Shown: positions 59,482 through 64,000 of the stretch, piece after piece | How the letters are laid out: each line of letters starts with the position of its first letter | Position numbering within the stretch: the first letter of the stretch is position 1 | Assembly (NCBI RefSeq): GCF_024198215.1 | Contig: NZ_JAKCFA010000005.1 | Location: 62,001 to 126,000 of the forward strand | Direction of reading: 5' to 3' | Length of the DNA: 64,000 nucleotides | DNA from: Myxococcus qinghaiensis | GTDB taxonomy: Bacteria; Myxococcota; Myxococcia; Myxococcales; Myxococcaceae | Program-made: the position numbers and the translations under genes | The notes under the pieces: generated by a model | What the model saw: the letters and a program-made list of their open reading frames with translations, nothing else | Told to the model about the DNA's origin: nothing | The model's database searches: none

Positions 59482-60852
59482 TCAGGGCACGGCCTGCTCA
59501 TAGACCGTGGTGAAGCCGACAGTGGGGCGCGAGTCCCCGCCCCAGTGGAAGCGGGGCGACGTGGCGCGGGCGCCCTCCGCGAGCGGCATGTCGGTGGGCA
59601 TCAGCTCCAGCCCCAGCGCGGACCTGCCGGGCAGGGCCCTCGGCCGTGTCAGCGCGGTGTCCTTCCGGGGGACGGCGTACAGGGAGGGGACGGTGAAGCC
59701 CGCGCGGAGGGGGGCGTCGGCCACGGCGATGGAGGCGTCCAGGATGAGCGCGTTCTGCTCGTCGAGCCGACCCGCGGAGATGCCCCAGCGATGCAGCATG
59801 CGTCCGGAGTTGCTCGTGGGGAGGTTGGTGCCGACCTGCGTCCACAGGATGCCGTCCTCCACCCCCACGGGCCTGCCTCGCACGGGGGCACAGACCACGT
59901 CCTCGCGCAGGAAGGCCCCGTCCGCTCCCAGCCTGAAGGCGCAGGCCGTGCTGTCCATCGTCCCGGACAGACTCACCACCAGCACCCGGTCCTCCGCCGC
60001 GCGCACCAGCAGCCCCACCGTGTTGTCCAGGCCAAAGGACATCCGGGTCAGCCCTGTCGCCCAGAACGCGGGAGTGGGGGACTCGAGCACTCCGGTGGGG
60101 GTGAAGACGAAGCGGTGCAGGACTTCACTGTCCAGCACCACCAGCTCGTTCTCCGAGGCCAGCCGCGACTGGATGGCCTTCACGCCCGTCGTCGTGCCCA
60201 GCAGCAGCGAGCCCGTCAGCTCCAGTTCGGAGCCCGTATCCACATACCGGCGCACCCGCCCATCTCCCACCACCCAGACGACGTTGCCCGACACGGCCAC
60301 GTCGGGAGGCGTGGAGCTGGTGCCCAGCCGCAGGGGCCGGTCCGAGGGACCGCGCAGGGCGACTCCGTCACACAGCCACAGGCCATGCGCGGTGCGCTCC
60401 AGCTGGCCACACCGGGGAAGGGGCAGGGTGACGGGGGAGGAGGCGCCCGCCCAGTGGCTCGCCGCGTAGACGCCGAGCTGCCGGATGCCACCCACCGGAG
60501 TGAAGGCGAGGATGACGTGGTGCCTACCCACGACGGTGGGCGTGAAGCTCAGCGTGGCCACGGTGCCGGACGCCTGCAGGGAGACCTCGGAGGGCGTGAG
60601 GTGGTTCTCCGGGTCGAAGACCTCCGCGGTGGCCGTGTCGGGGGCCTGGGCCGTCTGGCCGCTCTCGCACTGGAGCGTCCGGGTGGCGATGTCCACCCGC
60701 ATCGCCGCGGGAGAGCCCACCGGGACGAGCAGCGGGTCGATGCCGGGTGCACCCTCCGGGAGCGAGAGGTTGCAGATGGATGGCGCGTCGTCCGCCGCGC
60801 AGCCGGTGAGGGCGAAAAGGGCGGCCAGGGCGAGGGGGAGGGAAGTCTTCAT
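59482..60852 (-). CDS. Beta-propeller-like lipoprotein
   Basis: The ATG at 60852 starts a lipoprotein signal (ALAALFALTGC); 456 residues. An Ig-like N-terminal beta region (about 30-135) is followed by repeated beta strands of a probable propeller (NVVWVVGDGRVRRYVDTGSE, ENELVVLDSEVLHRFVFTPT, EDRVLVVSLSGT). No catalytic motif. Related long lipoproteins of unknown role are common in myxobacteria. It is divergent from peptide ORF A across about 190 bp. Confidence 0.75.
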   Translation of the reverse strand: MKTSLPLALAALFALTGCAADDAPSICNLSLPEGAPGIDPLLVPVGSPAAMRVDIATRTLQCESGQTAQAPDTATAEVFDPENHLTPSEVSLQASGTVATLSFTPTVVGRHHVILAFTPVGGIRQLGVYAASHWAGASSPVTLPLPRCGQLERTAHGLWLCDGVALRGPSDRPLRLGTSSTPPDVAVSGNVVWVVGDGRVRRYVDTGSELELTGSLLLGTTTGVKAIQSRLASENELVVLDSEVLHRFVFTPTGVLESPTPAFWATGLTRMSFGLDNTVGLLVRAAEDRVLVVSLSGTMDSTACAFRLGADGAFLREDVVCAPVRGRPVGVEDGILWTQVGTNLPTSNSGRMLHRWGISAGRLDEQNALILDASIAVADAPLRAGFTVPSLYAVPRKDTALTRPRALPGRSALGLELMPTDMPLAEGARATSPRFHWGGDSRPTVGFTTVYEQAVP

Positions 60853-61040
60853 CCGAGGGGGTCTCACCCCGACGTCGGCGTCCCCTCCGGCCAGGGGGAA
60901 GCGGCGCGGGCTTCGTCCTTCCTCATATCCCGAACCCGGAGCCCGGTCAGCCCCAGCGCGGTTGAGGGTATCGCTGAAAACACTCGCATGTCAGGGATGA
61001 AATATCCGCGCGTCAATTTTCGATGAAAGGAGCGGTGAAC

Positions 61041-61193
61041 ATGACGACGACGAACCTGACGAGCCCGATGAACCCCGAGATTCTGAACGACACTGTCACC
61101 GGCATCGATGCGCTCGCGCCCGTCGCCCTTGCCACCGCTCTTGCCCCAGCCCTGCTGGGTGATACCGCCGGCGGTCGTCCGCCCGGAACCTGA
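61041..61193 (+). CDS. Small ORF A (50 aa) heading tRNA array A
   Basis: The ATG at 61041 has AAAGGAG 8 nt upstream, an ideal ribosome site. Composition: 8 Ala, 7 Leu, 6 Pro, 5 Gly, 3 Asp. The first 22 residues share 13 identities, without gaps, with small ORF B at 63456 (N5, S8-P9-M10-N11, N16-D17-T18-V19, G21-I22), and both end in PPG plus one residue. Nucleotide identity extends into the leader and the 3' segment with its hairpin. No signal peptide or known family. It may be a leader peptide controlling the tRNAs that follow, or a functional small protein. An in-frame ATG five or six codons upstream (M-K-G-A-V-N-M) is a weaker start. Confidence 0.65.
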   Translation: MTTTNLTSPMNPEILNDTVTGIDALAPVALATALAPALLGDTAGGRPPGT

Positions 61194-61231
61194 CGCTTCC
61201 GCGCCCGTTCTCGAACGTGGCATGGCAGGCA

Positions 61232-61271
61232 GGGCCGGGCTCCCCAGAGGGAACCCGGCCCTTCTCATTTT
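61232..61271 (+). terminator. Terminator/attenuator-like hairpin A before tRNA array A
   Basis: GGGCCGGG (61232-61239) pairs with CCCGGCCC (61254-61261), extended by T-A and CCC/GGG inside, loop CAGA, followed by TTCTCATTTT. It is the strongest terminator-like signal in the window, yet lies only 28 nt before the first tRNA, so the tRNAs must be read through it or separated from it by processing. The copy at 63660-63698 is conserved. Confidence 0.75.
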
Positions 61272-61298
61272 CCGGGCAACGCACCAGCACCAGCACAC

Positions 61299-61370
61299 GC
61301 AGCCTTGGCCGAGAGGCGAGGCACCTGAGCGCCACTCAGGACGACGCGGGTTCAAATCCCGCAGGCTGCT
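61299..61370 (+). tRNA. tRNA-Gly(GCC), atypical
   Basis: 72 nt including U73; a GCAGCCT/AGGCTGC acceptor stem (7 bp), a 3-bp D stem, anticodon stem CCTGA/TCAGG with loop GCGCCAC, and T stem GCGGG/CCCGC with TTCAAAT. The anticodon is GCC. Position 33 is C instead of the near-universal U, and the D loop is unusual, so function as a normal elongator is uncertain. No CCA encoded. Confidence 0.6.
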
Positions 61371-61384
61371 TTCAAGACATTCAT

Positions 61385-61456
61385 GGGGTCGTAGCTCAGC
61401 GGGAGAGCACTCGGTTCGCATCCGAGCGGTCCCGGGTTCAAATCCCGGCGGCTCCA
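61385..61456 (+). tRNA. tRNA-Ala(CGC)
   Basis: 72 nt. Acceptor stem includes the G3-U70 wobble that defines alanine identity, A73, D stem GCTC/GAGC, anticodon loop TTCGCAT (CGC) on CTCGG/CCGAG, and T stem CCGGG/CCCGG with TTCAAAT. No CCA encoded. Confidence 0.88.
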
Positions 61457-61493
61457 CTCAATTGCAGTCGTTGTCGTCGTGTCTGTTTCAAAC

Positions 61494-61569
61494 GCCGCGG
61501 TAGCCCAACCTTGGTAGAGGCGCTGCACTCAGAATGCAGAGGTTGCGGGTTCGACTCCCGCTCGCGGCA
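61494..61569 (+). tRNA. tRNA with Leu anticodon (CAG) on a class-I body
   Basis: 76 nt: acceptor GCCGCGG/TCGCGGC with one G-U, anticodon stem CTGCA/TGCAG with loop CTCAGAA (CAG), five-nt variable loop AGGTT, T stem GCGGG/CCCGC, A73. Bacterial tRNA-Leu has a long variable arm; this one does not, so charging by LeuRS is doubtful and the amino acid is uncertain. Confidence 0.65.
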
Positions 61570-61578
61570 TGGTGGTTT

Positions 61579-61654
61579 CGGGACGTAGCTCAGCTTGGAA
61601 TAGAGCGCACGCTTGGGGTGCGTGAGGTCGCTGGTTCGAATCCAGTCGTCCCGA
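61579..61654 (+). tRNA. tRNA-Pro(GGG)
   Basis: 76 nt. Perfect acceptor stem CGGGACG/CGTCCCG with the C1-G72 pair of bacterial tRNA-Pro, A73, anticodon loop TTGGGGT (GGG) on CACGC/GCGTG, and T loop TTCGAAT. No CCA encoded. Confidence 0.87.
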
Positions 61655-61682
61655 CTCGTCGCACGCAGTGGAAGAGGGTTTC

Positions 61683-61757
61683 CTGGATGTAGCTCAGTCT
61701 GGCCAGAGCGCACGGTTCGGATCCGTGAGGTCGCAGGTTCAAATCCTGTCATCCAGA
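61683..61757 (+). tRNA. tRNA-Pro(CGG)
   Basis: 75 nt. Acceptor CTGGATG/CATCCAG with C1-G72, A73, anticodon loop TTCGGAT (CGG) on CACGG/CCGTG, T stem GCAGG/CCTGT. No CCA encoded. Confidence 0.83.
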
Positions 61758-61772
61758 TGTGTGGTTTGTATT

Positions 61773-61843
61773 GCTCCGGGATGCGATTGGATCGCAGCAC
61801 GGCCGTCTACCGTGTGAACAGGGTTCGATTCCCTGTCGGAGCG
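61773..61843 (+). tRNA. tRNA-Asp(GTC), atypical
   Basis: 71 nt. Acceptor GCTCCGG/TCGGAGC, G73 (an aspartate determinant), D stem TGCG/CGCA, anticodon stem CACGG/CCGTG with loop CCGTCTA (GTC), T stem CAGGG/CCCTG with TTCGATT. Position 33 is C, position 8 is G rather than U, and the variable loop has four nt, so it may be degenerate or specialised. Confidence 0.6.
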
Positions 61844-61860
61844 CTGGCAGCACCCCTTCA

Positions 61861-61931
61861 GGGATCGTGGCTTAACGGGAGAGCACTCGGCTGGCGTCCG
61901 AGCGGTCCGGGTTCGATTCCCGGCGATTCCA
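61861..61931 (+). tRNA. tRNA-Ala(GGC)
   Basis: 71 nt. Acceptor GGGATCG/CGATTCC with the alanine-specific G3-U70 pair, A73, anticodon loop CTGGCGT (GGC) on CTCGG/CCGAG, four-nt variable loop, T stem CCGGG/CCCGG. No CCA encoded. It is the last tRNA of array A; the minus-strand VOC gene ends just downstream. Confidence 0.82.
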
Positions 61932-61937
61932 TTCACC

Positions 61938-62327
61938 TCAGGCGGAGATGGGGGAGCAGATCTCCACCAGCACGCCGTTGAGGTCCTTCACGTAGGCCAC
62001 CGTCTGTCCCCAGGGCTTCTGCTTGGGTGGATGGACGGGGCTCGCGCCTGACTGCACCGAGCGCTGGAAGGCGGCCGCGACGTCCGGAGTGACGAGCGCC
62101 ACCTCCACCGCGGCGGCGGTCTCCTTCGGTCGATGGAAGCGCACGGTGAGGCCATTCTGGGCCGCCATGTCCTCCGACGCGAAGGCCAGGGCGGTGGAGC
62201 CCGTCTCCAGCTCTCCGTACGTGTTGCTCTCGTGGATGAAGCGCCGCTTCAGGCCGAACGCCGTCTCATAGAAGGCGATGGTGGCGGGCACATCCGGGAC
62301 GTAGAGGATGACATAGCCGAGCTGCAT
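61938..62327 (-). CDS. VOC-family (glyoxalase/bleomycin-resistance fold) protein
   Basis: 129 residues: VILYVPDVPATIAFYETAFG, FASEDMAAQNGLTV, and the closing AYVKDLNGVLVEICSP with the metal-ligand-type Glu. This is the standard single-domain VOC length. Reaction unknown; VOC proteins bind metals and act in detoxification or antibiotic resistance. It lies in the same orientation as the AraC regulator gene, 90 bp downstream of it, and may be under its control. Confidence 0.88.
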   Translation of the reverse strand: MQLGYVILYVPDVPATIAFYETAFGLKRRFIHESNTYGELETGSTALAFASEDMAAQNGLTVRFHRPKETAAAVEVALVTPDVAAAFQRSVQSGASPVHPPKQKPWGQTVAYVKDLNGVLVEICSPISA

Positions 62328-62417
62328 GGGAGCGCTCCGAGGAGAAGGTGAGGTGCTGCCGAGTGACGCGGGTCTCTCACGGCGCCGCCGGAGCGTCTTG
62401 AAGAATTCGGACAGGAC

Positions 62418-63209
62418 TCATTCCAGCAGCCCGGTGGGGGACACTCCCGCCAGCTCGCGAACCTCGCGGGTGAAGTGGGCCTGGTCGGAGTAGCCGCAGT
62501 CGAGCGCCAGGGTGCTCAGGTCCTGCTGCCCCGTGCGCAGGTGCGTCAGGGCCCGCTGGAAGCGGAGCACCCGGGCGAGCAGCTTGGGGGCCACGCCCGC
62601 TTCGTCCAGGATGTCCCGGTGCAGGGTGCGCTCGCTGATGCCCAGGGTCCGGGCGAGCGAGGACATGCGCACCTGCCCGTCGGAGGACTGGAGGCACTGG
62701 AGCGCGTGGGTGGTGCGGGTCCTTGGCAGGTAGCGAGGGGTGGCGTTGCGCTTCGTCAACTCCTCCCGGAGCAGCACCATGGCGTGCTCCACGGAGCGGC
62801 AGGACGCCAGTCGCTGGTGGAGGGCGCGGAACGCAGGTGCGCAGTCCTCTATGGGGACATTCAGGTTGCGCAGCTCGCGAGGGCTCACGCCCAGCAGCGC
62901 GAGCGCCCAGCCTGGCCTGAGTCGGATGCCCAGGTTCACCGAGCCCGGCTCCAGGTCGACGAGGGCGAAGCGCTCCATGGGGCCGACCACCGTCAGGCGG
63001 GGCTCGGCGCCACGGCCGACGGCGCTGGCGTCACGGAAGTGGACGATGAGGTCCGTGCAGCCGTCCGGGAGCACCCGGTGGACGCGGGGAGGTGTGCTCC
63101 CTTGGTGGGCAGTGGGGGCGACGAAGCGCCAGAAGGCGTCCACCCGGTCCGACAGGACACCCGAGGGAGACACCTCCGTATAACCACCCACCGCCTCACC
63201 CTCGTGCAT
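62418..63209 (-). CDS. AraC-family transcriptional regulator
   Basis: 263 residues. An N-terminal cupin-like sensing domain (HRVLPDGCTDLIVHFRDASA, GIRLRPGWALALLGVS) resembling the domain found in AraC regulators of the DUF6597 type, followed by two C-terminal helix-turn-helix motifs (MSSLARTLGISERTLHRDIL, LSTLALDCGYSDQAHFTREV). It is divergent from small ORF B (246 bp between starts) and could control the VOC gene, itself, or cassette B. Confidence 0.9.
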   Translation of the reverse strand: MHEGEAVGGYTEVSPSGVLSDRVDAFWRFVAPTAHQGSTPPRVHRVLPDGCTDLIVHFRDASAVGRGAEPRLTVVGPMERFALVDLEPGSVNLGIRLRPGWALALLGVSPRELRNLNVPIEDCAPAFRALHQRLASCRSVEHAMVLLREELTKRNATPRYLPRTRTTHALQCLQSSDGQVRMSSLARTLGISERTLHRDILDEAGVAPKLLARVLRFQRALTHLRTGQQDLSTLALDCGYSDQAHFTREVRELAGVSPTGLLE

Positions 63210-63455
63210 CCCAGGCCCTCCTCATGCCGGGAAGATAACCCTGCGGGGAGGGGCGCGCGTACAGCTCGGCTCCCTTCTCCGTGCGAGAGGAGGGCCGACG
63301 CCGTCGACGATATTTCATGTGACACCGCGTACCTGGAGGAGCGGCCGATATGCCGTCCTGCCTGGGGACGTTAGGGCGAGTGAAACACGGCTGAGACACG
63401 GCTTGTCAGGAGGCAAATGCAGCTGCGTCTGTCCACGGCGAAAGGAGCGGTGACC

Positions 63456-63620
63456 ATGCCGACGGTGAATCCGATGAGCCCGATGAATCTCAAGCGCAAG
63501 AACGACACTGTCCGCGGCATCGCCGTGCTGTTCGCGAACACCGAGCAGGACACCGCTTCTGAAGAGGATGAGTTCCTGGAGGGTATTGCTTCCTTCCGTG
63601 GTGCTCCACCCGGACTCTGA
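63456..63620 (+). CDS. Small ORF B (54 aa) heading tRNA array B
   Basis: Paralogue of small ORF A. The ATG at 63456 has AAAGGAG 8 nt upstream; an in-frame ATG at 63417 with its own AGGAGG is an alternative (67 residues). Identity to ORF A is 13 of the first 22 residues, with the NDTVxGI segment also conserved in nucleotides. After residue 25 the sequences diverge: ORF B has 5 Glu (four GAG, one GAA) and 3 Arg (CGC, CGC, CGT) and is acidic (ASEEDEFLEG), whereas ORF A is Ala/Leu/Pro-rich. It ends in PPGL. No signal peptide. Role unknown; leader peptide or small functional protein. Confidence 0.65.
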   Translation: MPTVNPMSPMNLKRKNDTVRGIAVLFANTEQDTASEEDEFLEGIASFRGAPPGL

Positions 63621-63659
63621 GCTTCCACGCCGCGTCTCACGACGTGGCATGGCTCTCCG

Positions 63660-63698
63660 AGGCCGGGCTCCCAGAGGGGACCCGGCCTCTTCCTTTTT
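63660..63698 (+). terminator. Terminator/attenuator-like hairpin B before tRNA array B
   Basis: GGCCGGG (63661-63667) pairs with CCCGGCC (63681-63687), extended by an outer A-T and inner T-A plus CCC/GGG pairs, followed by a T-rich tail. The conserved block ACGTGGCATGGC precedes it, as in copy A. The first tRNA begins about 30 nt later. Confidence 0.75.
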
Positions 63699-63727
63699 CC
63701 GGGCCCCCTCACCCGCAGTACCCAGTT

Positions 63728-63800
63728 GCCTCGTTCGTCTATCGGCGAAGGACACCGCACTCTCACTGCGGAAAGACGGGTTCGACTCCCGTACGAGGTA
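63728..63800 (+). tRNA. tRNA-Glu(CTC)
   Basis: 73 nt. Acceptor GCCTCGT/ACGAGGT (1-72 is a G-U pair), TTCGTCT-type D arm as in E. coli tRNA-Glu, anticodon stem CCGCA/TGCGG with loop CTCTCAC (CTC), four-nt variable loop, T loop TTCGACT, A73. No CCA encoded. Confidence 0.78.
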
Positions 63801-63830
63801 CTTCCCCACGCTGTCTCGCAGCAGCCAGTT

Positions 63831-63903
63831 GCCTCGTTCGTCTATTGGCGGAGGACGCCGCACTTTCACTGCGGAAAGACGGGTTCGACTCCCGTACGAG
63901 GTA
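63831..63903 (+). tRNA. tRNA-Glu(TTC)
   Basis: 73 nt. Same body as the preceding tRNA, loop CTTTCAC (TTC). Identical acceptor and T arm, including the G1-U72 pair and A73. No CCA encoded. Confidence 0.78.
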
Positions 63904-63921
63904 CTTCCCCACGCTTCTTCA

Positions 63922-63995
63922 GGTCTTGTAGCTCAGAGGATGAGAGCACTCGGTTGCGAACCGAGAGGTCGCAGGTTCGATTCCTGCCAGGACCA
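63922..63995 (+). tRNA. tRNA-Arg(GCG)
   Basis: 74 nt. Acceptor GGTCTTG/CAGGACC with one T-G pair, A73, D loop AGAGGATGA carrying the A20 typical of arginine tRNAs, anticodon loop TTGCGAA (GCG) on CTCGG/CCGAG, T stem GCAGG/CCTGC. A GCG anticodon for Arg is rare in bacteria, where an ACG (inosine) tRNA usually reads CGC/CGU. No CCA encoded. Confidence 0.8.
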
Positions 63996-64000
63996 TTGCG

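Larger units (their letters stand above)
63715..63920 (+). repeat. Tandem 103-nt repeat containing the two tRNA-Glu genes
   Basis: Two units with a 103-nt period (tRNA starts 63728 and 63831). They share flanks CGCAG...CCAGTTGCCTCG before and GAGGTACTTCCCCACGC after each tRNA. The copies differ at the anticodon (CTC against TTC) and a few D-arm bases, so this looks like a recent duplication followed by anticodon change. Confidence 0.75.

Noticed and set aside
61773-61843. Reading the atypical Asp tRNA as an amber suppressor (CTA after T)
   Set aside because: That shift breaks the five-pair anticodon stem CACGG/CCGTG; the GTC reading keeps it and agrees with G73.
60853-64000. Integrative element inserted at a tRNA gene
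   Set aside because: No integrase, transposase or attachment-type direct repeat of a tRNA 3' end was seen in the window, though the array continues to its edge.

Overview
High-GC DNA (roughly 70 percent, strong G/C third-position bias) whose gene content points to a myxobacterium of the family Myxococcaceae (Myxococcus, Corallococcus or Pyxidicoccus type). Supporting this are a DUF2378/TIGR02265 protein, many lipoproteins, several orphan histidine kinases, an FHA-domain sigma-54 activator, duplicated lspA genes, a RoxA/RoxB-like dihaem oxygenase, and a minor-pilin/PilY1 operon carrying a His/Cys-type cytochrome like M. xanthus TfcP. This is inferred from gene families; no 16S gene is present.

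Layout. 1-12081: partial DUF4397 lipoprotein, secreted S9 peptidase, small exported protein, soluble multi-GAF/PAS histidine kinase, Kup potassium transporter, double-hotdog protein, and a metallophosphoesterase/DUF2378 pair. 12082-17526: lytic-transglycosylase-like/amidase/golvesin-type lipoprotein, TolB-like propeller lipoprotein, and the RoxA/B-like dihaem cytochrome behind a TetR-type palindrome. 17542-25531: membrane histidine kinase, lipoproteins including a Gly/Ser-rich one, a B-box-like membrane protein, a FrnE-like DsbA-family protein and RimK. 25610-31669: FHA sigma-54 activator followed by a tight operon of TadE/TadG-like pseudopilins and two small exported proteins. 31705-34605: ileS. 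34711-42614 (minus): a complete tip-complex operon in the order pilX, tfcP, pilY1, pilV, pilW, fimU, preceded by a well-formed sigma-54 promoter. 42844-51868: Ubl/Mut7-C protein, EEP-nuclease-like lipoprotein, DUF1279 protein, lspA-lspA-lgt lipoprotein processing genes, a Pro-rich protein, KdsC-like phosphatase, membrane protein and a coiled-coil lipoprotein. 51877-60852: LytS/LytTR pair, alpha/beta hydrolase, NADAR protein, small Cys-rich and TPR lipoproteins, MgtE and a further lipoprotein.

60853-64000 is the most unusual part. Two paralogous cassettes occur here. Each has a conserved leader with AAAGGAG, a 50-54 codon ORF sharing 13 of its first 22 residues, a conserved 3' segment with a terminator-like hairpin plus T-rich tract, and, only about 28-30 nt later, a run of tRNA genes. 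Array A holds Gly(GCC), Ala(CGC), Leu(CAG), Pro(GGG), Pro(CGG), Asp(GTC) and Ala(GGC). Array B holds Glu(CTC), Glu(TTC) and Arg(GCG) and may run off the window. Several of these tRNAs are atypical: a class-I body with a Leu anticodon, C33 in two, a rare GCG Arg anticodon, and no encoded CCA. There is little room for a promoter between hairpin and tRNAs, so the tRNAs are probably transcribed through the hairpin. Peptide A is rich in Ala/Leu/Pro/Gly/Asp and peptide B in Glu and CGC/CGT-encoded Arg, matching the tRNAs below each. I propose, as inference, either leader-peptide attenuation of accessory tRNA arrays or a linked small-peptide/tRNA system. A VOC protein gene and an AraC regulator gene lie between the cassettes on the opposite strand.
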